Shown one piece after another: positions 36,232 through 51,296 of a stretch of 64,000 bases of DNA. The DNA is from Melieria omissa (taxonomy: Eukaryota; Arthropoda; Insecta; Diptera; Ulidiidae): positions 116,342,572 through 116,406,571 of the forward strand of contig OZ020268.1 in the NCBI GenBank assembly GCA_963971225.1, in the 5' to 3' direction. Below the pieces are notes generated by a model. That model searched no databases, had not been told where the DNA came from, and saw only the letters and a list, made by a program, of their open reading frames with translations. The stretch's first letter is position 1. Every line of letters begins with the position of its first letter. The translations under genes and the position numbers were made by a program.

Positions 36232-38521
36232 CAGCACTAAAAAACGCACTAAGAACAAAATTCAAAATTTTCCGCATTTTGATTTTCCAAAAGCACCAAA
36301 TTTACTGCGCAGCGCATCAAGTTGGCAGCAGTGGATGTAAAACATGAACATAAACATTGAGCAATTATGCATAAAAATTACAGAATCTAAGATCTGCAAA
36401 TCACATTCTTAAAAAGCCATAATTTCTTTTCAGTCTCCAACATTTTGGCCTTCAACTAAGCCCAAAACGCGTTGCTGCTGGCGCGAATTTATGAAGCAGC
36501 AAACCCGGAAAGGAAAAACACACAAAAAACTGCAAATATTATTGTTATTATTTAATCCCGGCAACTCGACCGAAGACATGGCAGCAGGGCAGAAAGCAGC
36601 TAAAATAAATATAAATAACCAACTGAAGCCATTCAGGCGAAAACCCATTAAAGCTGCATGCCGCGGCGCACTCACGAAAACTCTCACCACGCGCAGCAAA
36701 GAGGAGCGCGATTTTATTGTACTTTGCCGCGCGCCGGGTGTCCAAATTGTTTTGGTACACAGAAAAAGCAACAACAACAAATTGAAGACGTTAGCGCGTA
36801 ATTTAAGTTTCATACTTTGTTGCTTTCGGTGGTGTTTTGCGCAGCGCAACAAATAACGACGGCGCACAACTCTCTGCGCTTCGGCCAGCACAGCAAAGAG
36901 CCGCAGACCATTTTCTCCACTTAGCATCAAATGGACACGGCTATTAATAATTCCACTTTAAATGAAGATAATAACAAAATATGACTTTGCGCGCGCAACG
37001 ACCGCAACGTCACGGCACAAGAACGCACACGCAACCATACAAACACACACACACACACTCGCACACAGATGAAAAACCACAGCAGCAGAGCAACAAAAAG
37101 CCAAGAAAGAAAATTTATATAGGAAACAGCAGACACTGAAAAAAAGCGCATAGGCAAGAAAAAACAAATAAACAGTCAAAACAATAACAACAACAAAAAC
37201 ATAGGAACACACCAAAACATTAGCACAAACATGCGTTAACATTACGACGGCTCGTTTGTGTAACTGACAAAGGGCGCTGTACAACAAGAGCAACACCAGC
37301 AACAACAAGAGCAACAACAAAAATATCTAATACAACAATAATGAAAAAAATCGTCCCCGACAGCGACACACAATCTGCAGCAGCAGTGGCAGCTGCAACG
37401 TTGGCAAAACCAATGCCAATGGCGGCCCAAAGGTGAGGCTAAATCTTATAGCCGAGTTGGCGTCCAATGTGGCGACAGTGAGTGAGAGTAGGTGGTGGGT
37501 GCGGCTTGCCAACCGAAAATTGCTTGGCTGCCAAGCGAACACAGATCACGCGAAATTCTGTATTCCTTGTGCCGTACACCGTGGCCGGTTTGGTGTTTTG
37601 TTGTTGTTGCCGCTTATTGTGGTTTAGCGCCCATAAATTGTTCTTAAAGTTGTTTTCTAATTAGGACTCCATTAAAATGGTAATTGATATTAAGCATGGC
37701 AAATTTATTTGCGCAGTCATATGGCTGTGAAATTTGGATGCCGCGGTGATTTGGATGTGATTTCGTGCAGCTGCTTTCAGGCTCAATTTGAGCTGTGGAA
37801 ATATGGCCCAATCAAGTTGATACGATTTCAGTGGTTTGTAAGTACAATTATGTTGCCATGTGTCTTGTCTCATACAAGAGATAGGTAAAAGAAGTAGTTA
37901 CATGGTCCTACTACAATTTTAAATGAAAAATGTGTTAATGACGACGACATCTTCAAAGATTTTAATGCATCAATTGCAACTGAAACTGCTGACTACACCT
38001 GGATAACACTCCCACACACACACATAGAAGTCGCACAGAGGCCAATTGTGGCCGAATTTATGCCCATCGAATAATGCAATTAATTCTGTAGCCAATTTAT
38101 CTGCGCTCGTCTGGAACACTTGTTTAATTTTTCTACTGTACCACACTTTTGCTTCTACATATTAATATGTGCTCGCATGTGTAAACGAGTACATTTAGTA
38201 TGTATTGTCCATATGTACCTGTGTCCGCTCATTGGTCGCTGTGCAGGCGTTGAGCTGATATGAATAAATTTCGGTTCAATAAGCGCATAAAACATGCATT
38301 CATGTTGTCTTTGCTGCACAAAAGCGAAACCAATAAAAAAACCAACCAAAACTTCTAGTTGTGTGAGAAATGATAGAAAAGGGGGTTGAGTGGGTTAAAA
38401 CATCCCTAAATGCCTGTTTGTTACACAAATTTATGACACCAATTATGGCTTGAAATAGTACTAAGCGAAAAATTTGTGTAGCGGACCCTTTCCCAGTTTC
38501 TTCCAAAATGAAATCCTGTAT

Positions 38522-38530
38522 GCGCCACTG
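38522..38530 (-). mobile_element. Solitary CAGTGGCGC end, copy 2
   Basis: Counterpart of 16786-16794. Confidence 0.45.
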
Positions 38531-39247
38531 GGGCTTTTCTTCCAATGCAAATTTTTAGTGCAGCTACAACCAATATTCGAGCACTGTGCTGCATATGGAA
38601 CATGTGGTACCTACATACTACTACATCTGTAAATACATACATACATGCTACATACATATCTGCATGTAACTCTACTCTCGCATGCGGAGCCATTAAGCAA
38701 GTGCGTTCGTCCCTAAGCATGTTTGATCGAAGTGAACATGAATTTTCAACGGCAGAGCAGAGCATTTTTGACTTTAATTGCTTCCAAGAAGTAAAATTTT
38801 GGTTAAAAAAAAGGTATACACATTTGAGCTCTTCGAGTACAGAATGTTGACTTTTATTTTCTAAATTTTTAGGAATATTTCAATATTTAGGCCAACTTGT
38901 AGCCATACTTCCAATTTGAAATTCGACAGAAAAAAAGATTAATTAAAAAAGGAAAAAGCATCCAAATAGGAACTTTAAGGCACAGCAATACTTATAAAAA
39001 GTTTTACATAAGAGGCAAAGGTTGTTTTTGTGCAAAAATAACACAACATAGCTTAAAGTTAGAGAAAATCCTTAGTGATGATAGAGTTTGTATGAACCTT
39101 TGGATGTAGTGAATGAAAGTAAGTAATTTATAAAGAAAGAAAGAAGAAGAAGACGAAATTGAATAGTCATAAAACTTATGCAAAACAGCTAATAGCGAGC
39201 AACAAAAACCAACCAACCACAAATCAGTATCGAACAGCAGTTGACAG

Positions 39248-39663
39248 TTTTTTCGACCCCAAAGTTGCCTGAGAGCAACTTCACTTATTTTTCATCTTAT
39301 AGCAAAAGCTTCGATTGATTCATGGGTTTAATTTAAATAGGCAACAAAAAATTAATATTTTAAATAGAAGTGAATTCAAAGAAAATTACAAAAACTTTAA
39401 TGTTATCACCAAAATAATATCCAATAATTTGCAACGATATGAGGGAAAGTTGTATTCTAATTGAAGTCTACGAATTGGGCGCGATTTATCAAAACCCTAT
39501 TTTTTTAATAATGGTGAAATTAAATTAAAAAGTGATAATTTTGTATTTTTCCATAAATATTTAATAATTTTTCTGTAATTAAAAAATATTGATACAAAAT
39601 GTATTAAATTTATTTTTATGTAAAATGAATCAAAAATATAAAATTCGGGGTCGAAACGGTTAA
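39248..39663 (-). mobile_element. MITE family member 1, copy 2
   Basis: Counterpart of 17512-17927. Confidence 0.75.
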
Positions 39664-39950
39664 AGATTTCACTAAAACCTGCCCAGGAAGGATTTTCACA
39701 AAAAAAATTAAGCATTAAGATAGTCAAAGCGGTGCAAATTCAATAGCGGTAGTGCACTAGGCGTGTCCTGTGCATCAACCAGCACCTTAGCACAGTACAC
39801 AACCATCTGCATCATTCAGCTCCGCTTACACCCTATTCAGACAACCCGATAAATTGCGCAATTAAGAAAGTTTCTCAATGTTTTCTCAATGTAATTGTAA
39901 TTTAATTAAAATTAATAAAAATAATAATAACAATTAACTCAATTTGGTCG

Positions 39951-40016
39951 CCTCAGAAAACGAATGCCGTATGTTCCATTGAGCCTAGTAAGACATACGA
40001 CATTTGTTTTCTGAGG
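39951..40016. repeat. 66-bp hairpin element, instance B, copy 2
   Basis: Counterpart of 18215-18280 in the duplicated block. Confidence 0.85.
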
Positions 40017-41904
40017 TGATGATTTGTCATACAAAAATCTCAATTAAGCTCATTTCAAGTAGCGCTAAATTGATAACAAAATTGGGCATGCAACTCTGTG
40101 TCGTGGTGTTATAGATGAACAAATTCATTCACAATAGACAACAAAAAAATAAATTAGAAACTAACAAAAGCGAATGGCGTTGATTAACATTTGTTTGCTT
40201 TGAAATTTTGCTAACAATTATGTTCATTAGTAGGAAAGTTGAAAAATAGTACTAAATAATCCATAAACATTTTTCAGAACTTTTTCATACAGAAAAAAAT
40301 CGTTCTTCCCTCAAAACGAAAACATGTTCAATAACATTTTCGATAACAGCTAAATTGAGGTGTGTGAACAGCAAAAGCCATCAACTCAATTAAGAACTAA
40401 ACTGCCTCAACCTATTTGGCTTTCTGAACAGGACATAACACAATCAATGCAAGGCAATCAGTTTTATGTTGGCTATGTCGCTCTCGCACAGTGTAATTGC
40501 AATTTACTCTTCAGTGCTTCACATCAAAGATTAATATGATTTTTGAAATTTCACACACTATTCAAAATGTTTGAAGAATTTTAAAAATCACTTACAGCCT
40601 CGAGCTTAAAATCTGCGCATATAACAACAACAACAAAAAATTGCTGTGTTGTTGTAGCAAATCCCCCTACCCCTCCCCCTCGCCATCACCAACCACTAGA
40701 CTTATCTACAATGCAGACAATCACACACACACACACACACACACGATGAGACATAAAATCGATTGGCAATTACAACGGCATGGAAAAGTCATAAATCCTT
40801 TTTTTGTCATGTACAGTTAGAGTGCTATTCTTCTTCTTTCAATATGGTCGCTCACTTATTCGGTCGTTCATTCGTTCGTACTCGCTTGCAAGCACAACGT
40901 TCATTGTTCGTGTCGAACAAGGCTTTTTAATCTCAATTCAAAAACTACATGAAACGGAATAGATTACAATGAAATGAAATGGAAATGGCAATGGGAATGA
41001 AAATGAAAATGGAAAGTTGGTCATGTTTTATATTGATGGCTCTGCTTGTACTACAAATCTTCAGTTAATGCACATGAAATGCTGCAATATGGCAACGAAA
41101 ATATCCAACAAGCGCATCACATACCAGATTCTGCAAGTAGAAATGCGGAAAACACAAAAGTGCATATTCGGGCAAAATGGAGTTTTACATTTTTAAATGC
41201 GCAGCTTAAGGCTTACAATTTCAATGCCAGTTCGGGCAACTTAAGAAGATTACTAATTAGCATGCAATGTGTGCATTGTGTGTTTGTATTTCTGTGAGTA
41301 GATGTGAGAGACTTGGATACGAACTCTCATGAAGCCAACAGCACATATTAACAAAATGTTGCTTTAAGCCTTTAAATTAATCTTTACATTGTTATCTGAC
41401 TTATTTTGCAGAAAAAAAAAACTAAGCCTTTGGCTCAGACTGGGACTTATTGTGGCACACTCGAGTATCTATGTGATTGTATGTGTTTCAAGATTATATA
41501 TATAAGCATACATATATATATTTATTTACATATATATATTTAAGGGTAAGTGGTTTATATGAACCAACGCTGTAAACCAGTTCTGAACCAATTCATCCAA
41601 AAGAACAGAAGCAATGAAATTTCCAAACGTCTGTACATATAGAACTGAAAACTGAATCTTTGTATGTAGACTTTTGTTTAAATTCATACTTTTTATATTT
41701 ACGTGGTTAATATATTCGAATATTTGGTCTTAGAAGCTTTACTTAATAATATAAGTGTAAAAGTCAATAATAAAAATTTTATAAACGGTGACTAGATAAG
41801 AATACTAAGAAAATACATTTAAAACAACAACAACGGTATGGAATGTCGAATTGATTCTGGCTTTATTTTAAAATCGCATTCATGACATTATGTGTGGAAG
41901 AGTA

Positions 41905-42199
41905 GATTAGGTTAGGTTAATCATCCATGTCCATCACTACAGAACCGATGGCTCCAAACTCTTGCGGCAAGGTTCTTCGATGAACTTGTGGAGATAGAGG
42001 ATGCACAGATCACTGATCTACACAACTTCCTCGCGAAGACCAAATGGTTCCCAAAAGATCCGGTCTGGATCTAAAGGGAACCGAACAGATAGGGAAAGGC
42101 ACCGGTGAATCAAAATGAAGGGAATCACAATGAGCCCAACAGGGCCTCCGAGTAGAAGTGCAAAATGCACACTCCCCTTCTTTAACCTAACCTAACCTA
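41905..42199 (+). mobile_element. 5'-truncated non-LTR end, copy 2
   Basis: Counterpart of 20169-20463. Confidence 0.75.
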
Positions 42200-43546
42200 T
42201 GGAAGAGTAAATCATTCAAATTAATGTCTTGGCTTCTTTGGCACCGCTTCAAGCTGAAGCACAGTGCTTCGAGAGTGGACAAAAATAAGACAAACAATTA
42301 TCGCGGATTTTGACAAAAGTAGTATCATGTTAAAGGTAATTGCTTCATTAAGCTGCATCTGAAATACTTTATCGAAAAATTGTCTAGATTAGAAGATATA
42401 GCATGTCAAAGTCGGATATGTTTTTAAAAAATTTTATGAAGATAAAAAAATTAAATTAAGATGGTTGTATAAAATAATTTTAGAAAATGTGTTGTTGTAG
42501 GTAGGCTACTAATTTCTTTGAATATTAAAACTACATTGATAGAAACGAGATCGCTGATTAGTTTTGTTTGTTTAGGATGAAAATTAATGTTTTCAACCAA
42601 TGAAAATTAAAAATAACCAAATTTAGGAAGCCAATTCAAATCGAATGGCGTGAACTGGCATAATCCTTTTTATAACCTTTTATATAGTTCTGGCCAGCGA
42701 ATTTGGTTTCAATTTACATATGTTGGTAAGGGGTCCTTAGAATAGTTATACACAAAAATGCAGGTATCTACCTGATATAGCCCCTGAGATATAGAGAGGG
42801 TGAAATTTAAGTAAGTAAGTAAATTGCACCCATCTTGGTGACGGACGGGTGAAATTTCACCCCTTTCTGGAAAACCATTCATTGTAGATCGTTCAAGCAA
42901 TACCAACAATTTACAGAAGATATGCAGTTCAATGAACTACATGGATGGATGGATGGATGTGAAGGTGGGCAGGAAGGCTACAAGCCATCAGACCATTGTA
43001 CTATACCCATGGGGGATAGGGAAGGAAAATGAGAGTAATATGTCATATTTCACTCGTTTTTGAAATGCGTATGCAACACTGTCTTTGCAACATATGTTAC
43101 AGCACACATTCCATTGCCTGCCAAGAACGCACTTGTGCGATTCTTGTTGTTTGTCAAAAATCAAAAATGGTGACGACGGAAAAACAACAGCAGGGCTTCT
43201 TTCAAGTTTTCTTTCAAATCTGTAAGTTAAAGTCAAAACAACAACAACAAAGGCTAGATCAAAACAAATCAGCAAAAAATTTCAATCTACAACGATTCCT
43301 TTCACTAAAAATTACTCAAGCCAAGTTAAGACTTCTTCGACTAAAGTTACTTCCTTCATATGAGTCAAGGGTTATTCTTTCGTTTTTTCACTTTTAGATA
43401 CAAAATCTTCAAGTCCTTAAAAAAAGGAACTTAAGAGCACTAAGTGAACTGAATACTGACTTAACATATTTGCCAATGATTTTATGTTTCTACTTTTTCA
43501 TTTCTTACATATTTTACATGAAGTGCTCTATACAGCTGTCAGCATA

Positions 43547-43795
43547 TCTGTGGTCAAAAGCAATAACCGCTTAAGTCGACTTAAGAAGAAATTGAGTTAT
43601 GGATGCCACCACGTTCCCTGGACTGTGCTTTACGTTTTGGTAAAATCGGGGAGTTGGTAACTTTAAAATAAAAAAAGTTATTAGTAAAAACCTCTTCACA
43701 TTCCCATAACGAACACACTACGCGCTAAAACTTTAAAACGAGATTGCTTGAAGCAGCAATTTTCGACTTGGGCGGTTATTGCTTTTGACCACAGA
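43547..43795. mobile_element. Tc1/mariner-type MITE, copy 2
   Basis: Counterpart of 21811-22059. Confidence 0.85.
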
Positions 43796-43983
43796 TATTG
43801 AGACCATATCTGATTAAAATTTTAATTAACTACAAAGATCGAGTGATGTATACCCTCAAAATAACATCTTGAAGTAAAACTTCAGTTTTACAAAGTTCAG
43901 TTTTAAGCCGATTCAAAAATTCAACAACTTGCACTCTCAAAATAGCTGTCTGCATATTGCGATTTATATATTTTTAAATTTTA

Positions 43984-44725
43984 TCAGGTGTACAACTTTG
44001 CTTCCGCCGTTTTCCGATAGGTGGCTGTACCGGCTGAGGCTGGTTGAAATACATAGATGGTAATGCCTTTAAAGTGAGTGTGGACAGTGCCTAACGAATT
44101 GTCATCGCCGTTTCAGTGACAGTTGTTCTTGTTTTCGTATTATTCACGCTCGAAAATGTCCGTTTATGTGCCCAATTCTCGCCATTTGCGGGAAGTTTTA
44201 CTTTTCTGTTACAATTCGAAAAAAAATGCAGCTGAAGCGCATCGAATGCTCTCAGCAACTTACGGTGATGCTGCTCTGAGTGAAAGAACGTGTCGGGAGT
44301 GGTTTCAACGTTTTAAAAATATCAAGAGCGACATGACAAAGTCATCCTCCAACACGACAATGCTCGGCCTCACGTCGCAAAAGTGGTCAAAAAGTACCTG
44401 GAAACGCTGAAATGGGAAGTCTTGCCCCACCCGCCGTATTCCCCAGAGGTCGCCCCTTCTGACTTCCACCTATTCCGTTCGATGGCACACGGCCTGGCAG
44501 ATCAACATTTTCAATCCTTCAAAGAATTGGAAAAATGGATTGCTTCATGGATATCGTCAAAAGAGGACTCCTTTTTTCGAGCCGGGATCCGAAAATTGCC
44601 GGAAAGATGGGAGAAAGTTGTCGCTAGCGACGGACAATACTTTGAATAATACATCTGTAAGCACTTTTTCGCAATAAAGCTTTTAATTTTGGAAAAAAAC
44701 GGCGGAAGAAAAGTTGTACACCTGA
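43984..44725 (+). mobile_element. Internally deleted mariner element, copy 2
   Basis: Counterpart of 22248-22989. Confidence 0.93.
44156..44649 (+). pseudogene. Mariner transposase pseudogene, copy 2
   Basis: Same broken frames as 22420-22913. Confidence 0.93.
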
Positions 44726-44933
44726 TATATTAAATTAAATTGTAATTAAATGCTAAAATCAAGTATCTAAATCTAGTAAAAAATATAAACAAATTTTTTA
44801 TTTAAAATGTAAAACATTTTATCAATTTTTTACAAAGTAGAATTTCAAGTCGATTCAAAAATTTAACAATTGGCACTCTCAAAATAGCTGTTTGCATATT
44901 AGCAGTATTTTTTTTAATATTGTTTTACAATAA

Positions 44934-47771
44934 CACAGTACAACAGTAAAAAAAACCCGCGGAGTTTCTCAACTGTTCCTTATATTTTTGGAGTCGCTGA
45001 ACACGAATATGTAATTATTTTTTTCGGGTCACCTCTAGTTTGGGTTTTACAGGGTCTTGAAGTTACAAGCTACACCCCAATTAAAAAAATTAATTTAAAT
45101 GGTTGAACTTATCCTGGTCTAACAATATTGGTATCAAAAGAAAGAGCATTATGTCTCCAACTCAAATCAAATAATTTTTTTGTAATTATCCTGGCGAAAG
45201 GATATAAAAATGTCCTTTTAATAATGTATGCTTAAGTATCCTGGAAGTTTTTCTACAAAAAAAATTGAAAAAAATATATTATAAAACCCTTACCATGCAC
45301 CAACACATTGTGAAATTTCATGTTAATCAGTCCATTGGTTCAGCTAAAAAAAATTGTTGAAGTTTATTTCAACTCAAAAACTTAAATTATTCCAAAATTG
45401 TTCACAGTGCAAACAATTTCAGCTCTTCACAAAACCCGCCCAGTTTCTGAACTGCTCCTTATAATTCCGGAGCCGCTGATTACGAATATGTAATTTGTTT
45501 TTTTGGGTCACCTCTAGTTTGGTTTTTACAAGGCCTTGAAGTTGCCAGCAACACCCACCTTGAAAACGAATTTAAATGGTTGAACTCATCTTAGTCCAAC
45601 AATATTCAAATCAAATTAAAGGGAATCAATTCTTTTGCCCAAAGCCATGTCAATGTCAATTTTACGTTATATTTTGAACTATTTTTGAACTAGAAAATAT
45701 TGCATTAGTCGTGTTTATTTAATATAATACAATACAAGGATAAGTAATTGGTACTACACTTATTTGGTAAGCTAACAGTATATTAATTTTTAGAATTGTG
45801 CTTGTGAACATGTGCTTCTTCCAGCGTTTTTTAGAGAAAAGAAAAGAACGATGAAGTCCGAGCCGCAGTCATCTGTTTCAAGTTTGCTGCCGTCTTTGTA
45901 TATGTGGTTTTCTCAGGAATTAAAGATGTTAAAATAAAATTTCATAGCCAGCCACAAATCAAAAGACTATAAAGAATTAGTACAAAGAATAATTTCTGCA
46001 TTCACAGATATTAGCGTACTCATATAGTTGAAAATTCATATGTTCCATAACCATATCTGGGTTTTCCGTTTAAATATGGAAGAATTATCTGATCAGCCTA
46101 GCAGGATTCCACCAGAAAATGCTCCAAATGGAAACTAGATGTAAGGGATAAGTTCTGGAGTGTGAAGGATAGGATAGGACCGTTGTGTGGAAAGCAAGAA
46201 AGTAGTTTAATTATTTCGTCCTTTTGACACAACGGCTGTATTCATCTTTCAAGTCATCTTGCTTCACACTCCAGCAGTATTCTGCAACCATGGCATGTAA
46301 ACTCTTTCCCTTATATCTAGTTTCCATTTGAAGCATTTCCTGATGGAATTTCGTGCCATGTTGATCTGATAATTCTCCCATATTTGAAGGGAAAAACCTG
46401 ATATGATTATGGAACATATGAATTTTCAATGACATGAGCACGTTCATATCTGCGAACGCTGAAATCATTCGTTTTACTAATTCTTCGTAATCTTTTGATT
46501 TGTGGTTGCCCAAGAAATTCTCTTTAACATCTTTGAAACATAGCCATGCTCTTCTCTCCTTCCCGCTTAGTTTACTCTCAAATACGGTGTCTTTAAGTAA
46601 AGCGCGTATATTTGGACCAATTAAAACACCTACAGATCTACATAACACAAAATATGTTATTTTTACAAATTGAGATATCTACATATAAGATGAAGTTTTA
46701 ATCAAAATACGATAAACAATTTACTTAATTTGTGTTTACCTTCTTTAATCTTCGCATCACTAATCCAATGGAAATTACTTCTTATGTACTGAAAACCTTT
46801 ACCAGCTTAGCCCAAAGCCTTAATTAAATTTTTCACGGCACCAAGCTCGAGATGAAAAGAGAGGAGAATTATTCTGGTTTTCGCAACCAGAGCTTCAGCA
46901 ATAACATTTTCTATTCAACGCTTGTTAGATTTTTGATCAGAAATTTTTCTCAGGCTATTCTAACCAATATTGTTGGACTAAGATGAGTTTAATTCAATTT
47001 AAATTCGTTTTCCAGGTTCAAAATGCAACGTAAAGTTGACATTGACATGGCTTTGGGCAAAAGAATTGATTCCCTTTAATTTGATTTGAATGTTGTTGGA
47101 CTAAGATGAGTTCAACCATTTAAATTCGTTTTCAAGGTGGGTGTTGCTGGCAACTTCAAGGCCTTGTAAAAACCAAACTAGAGGTGACCCAAAAAAACAA
47201 ATTACATATTCGTAATCAGCGGCTCCGGAATTATAAGGAGCAGTTCAGAAACTGGGCGGGTTTTGTGAAGAGCTGAAATTGTTTGCACTGTGAAAAATTT
47301 TGGAATAATTTAAGTTTTTGAGTTGAAATAAACTTCAACAATTTTTTTTAGCTGAACCAATGGACTGATTAACATGAAATTTCACAATGTGTTGGTGCAT
47401 GGTAAGGGTTTTATAATATATTTTTTTCAATTTTTTTTGTAGAAAAACTTCCAGGATACTTAAGCATACATTCTTAAAAGGACATTTTTATATCCTTTCG
47501 CCAGGATAATTACAACAAAATTATTTGATTTGAGTTGGAGACATAATTCTCTTTCTTTTGATACCAATATTGTTAGACCAGGATTAGTTCAACCATTTAA
47601 ATTAATTTTTTTAATTGGGGTGTAGCTTGTAACTTCAAGACCCTGTAAAAACCAAACTAGAGGTGACCCGAAAAAAATAATTACATATTCGTGTTCAGCG
47701 ACTCCGAAAATATAAGGAACAGTTGAGAAACTACGCGGGTTTTTTGAAAACCGCAAAATTGTTGTACTGTG
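44934..47771. mobile_element. Fold-back transposon, copy 2
   Basis: Counterpart of 23198-26035. Confidence 0.82.
46211..46861 (-). pseudogene. Transposon-associated protein fragment, copy 2
   Basis: Counterpart of 24475-25125. Confidence 0.65.
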
Positions 47772-49089
47772 TAATCAATCAAAAAACAGTTAAAAAAATC
47801 AACAGTTTACGTCCTCTTTACTTTACTTAAACTTTAAGTATTAAAAATCTCATAGAACACCAACAATTGCAAGTGTTTTATTAACTTCTAAAGCGCACCA
47901 AATTCAATGGCCATAAATTGGTCGCTCGTCTAGCTGGGAGCGCAATTTATTGAGTGTCGTACTCGACATTAGCGGCACAATTGAGCACTGCAAGCAGACA
48001 GCAACGCTCAGCCAGCCAGCCAGCCATGCGGCCATCCATCCCAAGACAGCCAACAATTTATGCCAACATTGAGCCATCCATCCATCCATTCGTCTATCCA
48101 TTCATGTAGCCAGCAGTCAACGACTGAGGCAGCCAGGCAGACTGATGCAGACAGCTGCTGCTGCTGCTGCTGCACTCGGGCCACACATCATCTACTAAAT
48201 AACCACATAAATCAGCGCTGCAAATTAACCGCGCCGCACACCAAAATTCCACACCAAGGACAGCGAAACGCCTCAGACAAATCGCATCGAGATGCCGTTG
48301 CTGTGATAGAAGCCAACAAATTGCTGGCTGTTCAATTGCAACAATTATGCGCCACCACCCAACTTGCACTCACTTCCACTTAAACTGCAATGGATTAATG
48401 AATTTTTTTTTAGAAATTTTCACACAGTTTGTGCACGAAAGCAATAATCGACTGCGTGCACCGTCTAATGCAAATTTAATTTAATTAGTAAAGCAATAGT
48501 TTGGCATTAATTAACTGCCGTCTGGCAACAAGCAACTGGTTGTTGTCGATGTTGCACATAATCGCTAATTCCTATGTACTCTATGTGAGTGCAGACAAAT
48601 GTATATGTATATATGTACATAAATACATACATATTTACATACATACTCGCATACATACAACTATCCATACATACATACATACATTCTATATATATGTATT
48701 TCTCTGCGCAAATGCAAGAGTTTCCAATTACATTAAATTCAATTTCACTTATTTTAATATTTACCAACAACAACACTAACAGCAACACCAACGCTAAAGC
48801 TACGTATTTCACGGCTGCTCATAATTGTAAATGCAAATTTTAATTATTTGCACAAACTGTATTGGCGGCGTCACAAGCAAATGTGACTGTTCTGTATGTG
48901 TGATTCTCTGCATGTTTGTGTTTGTGTCTGTGTGTGCATGACAGACAATTGTTGGCTGCCTCAATGTTTATTCTGCAACTGCAGCAATTTTGCTCACCAG
49001 TCAATGCATTGGCAAGTGAGCATACAAATGTGCATGTGTGTGTGTGTAGGTGTAAGTGTATGTGTATACATTTGATTGTGATTGTTGAA

Positions 49090-49233
49090 CAGTGGCGCAC
49101 ACAAGATTTCATTTTAACGGGGTTTTGCGTACAAATTTTGAGCCGATTACCATTGGAAACAATATTTTGTATCAGCAATTTTGTGTTTGAAAAGGGAACG
49201 GGGCTTTGGAAATGTAAATGTATGTGCGCCAAT
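49090..49233 (+). mobile_element. Short CAGTGGCGC-ended MITE, copy 2
   Basis: Counterpart of 27354-27497. Confidence 0.5.
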
Positions 49234-49983
49234 GGCTTTGACACTCACAGCAGCAGTAATGGTACAAGAGCTTCAACATATTTTTCAATCTATCGAGCCG
49301 TGTTGGCATTTTGTACAACTATTCGAGCCTTTACAGCAAAATGTATTTAACAAGAATTTTCCATAATTTTATAATGCATTGCGCTAAACTAATGCAATGT
49401 TGTATCCATTGCATTTACGCATTGATTGTACAGGTTCCGTTGGCTTGGGGCAAACAGTTTTGTTGGCCAAAAATGGCTCAAATATTGCACAACGCACTGA
49501 GTCCCAATAACGGTTGCTGAACAAAATATTTTACTCGAAAATTCCGAGAATTTGTGAGAGATTCTGCAAGCTTCAGGTTTAGCCATAATTTCTAAGAATC
49601 TCAGGAGAAATATATTTAACTAATGACTGACTATGCAAATGTTTTGTAGCTCAAATAAATTCTCAAATAAATTTTGCTTATCAAAGCTTTCATTTTAGTG
49701 CACTTATATTTTTGCTCCGTTAATTAATGCTTAAGTGTACTTATTCACTTTTATTTATACAAAAAGTGCACAATCAATTTTTTATGTCTAAAGTTGAAGG
49801 CTTCGTTTAATACAGTTTGATTGATCCGATTTAGGTAAAATATGCAACATTTTGTTCAACAACTTGTTGCCTGAAATTTTAAACTTTTTTAATAAAGTTT
49901 GAATGTTTTATTCTTCTGCAACTGGTTTCAAGGAAATATATGAACAAACAAGCCACTTTACATTTGGTATAATGAAGTCAATG

Positions 49984-50871
49984 CACAGTGATTCGTTCCA
50001 TAGATAAAATTCAAAAAATTTATGGTCTCAGATTTTAACGATTTTGATATCATTTGAAAGAAAAAACTCTAACTAAGAAAACCTCAAAAAATCTGTGCAC
50101 AAAATCAATTAGTGTCTGTGCAAAAGCGGCTCAAAGATGAAACTGTTTTCTCAAAAAAATTGAAACTCATATTTTCTGTTTTTTAGTCTATTGAGTAAAA
50201 AAAAACCTTTTAAAAATACATGGTTACCAAAAAGTCAATATAGAATAAGAAATGATGTGGCCATTTTCGCTTTTAATATTTTCTCAAAATTTGGAAAGCG
50301 TAGGCTTTTACTTCACTTTTAATTCAAAATATTTTTCTAAATTAAAAATCTGAAAATTTACACAACTTGGAGGAAAATATCTAAAAGTATGTGAAAGTAC
50401 ATTCCTAGATTTTTTTTATTTTAAGAAGCATTCGTTCTTTGTCGGATAATGCATTTACATCCTCCGATATCTTCCGATCTCAGAAAATAATTCAATTCGA
50501 AAAAACACGTATGCAATCAGCACGAAAAATGTTAAAATGTGCAAAAATGCAAAACATACATCTATTATTATCGGTTTTATTGCAAAACTAAAGGGTCCTA
50601 AGACAGTTTTGGTTACTGTTTGCAATAATCAATGTTGAGATTACCAATTAAATGTAAAATCTGACAAATTTAGCCAACACACTCGTTGCTATAGCTCACC
50701 AAAAATGACGAAAATTGCAAAATTAAGTCCAATGCCAAACTACAAAAGTTTAAGAAAAAAAATGGAGATTTCAATTCAGCAGGCCATGCTTAACTGGTAT
50801 ACCAAATTTTATGAAGAACGGACCACTCCTTCTAATTTTGTCCCGCGGTTGTATGGAGTCGAATCACTGTG
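49984..50871. mobile_element. CACAGTG-ended element, copy 2
   Basis: Counterpart of 28248-29135. Confidence 0.72.
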
Positions 50872-50972
50872 CAATGTGGAGAATAAATATTTCTAGTTGA
50901 GCTTAACAAACATTAATAATAAAATTTATATGAATTAACGAAACATATAACTTAACATAAGTCGAGTTGGCA

Positions 50973-51296
50973 CTATTGTAGGAGATCTGATTGTCTCGTT
51001 CTGTGAAGCCTTCTTTCAAGATTAGGTTGCTGTCGAAGGGATGCAATTTGTTCGTTCATATGCCTTTCTATTTGGAGATCGCGGTGAAGGTCGTTGTTCC
51101 AGATGTACCAGGGAGCATTCACAATACCTCTTAGAACTTTGTTTTAAAATCACTGGATATTGTCTCGATTGCTTTGACTGGTGTAGCCCCATAGCTGGCA
51201 ACCATATGTCCAAACAGACATGTCAGCATGTGGTTGTAAATGGGTTTTTTGTTTTGTATTGAAAGAACAGATTTCTTACCAATTAGCCAGTACATA
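50973..51296 (-). pseudogene. Jockey-like fragment, copy 2
   Basis: Counterpart of 29237-29560. Here the upstream sequence continues past 51474 instead of ending in the gap. Confidence 0.85.
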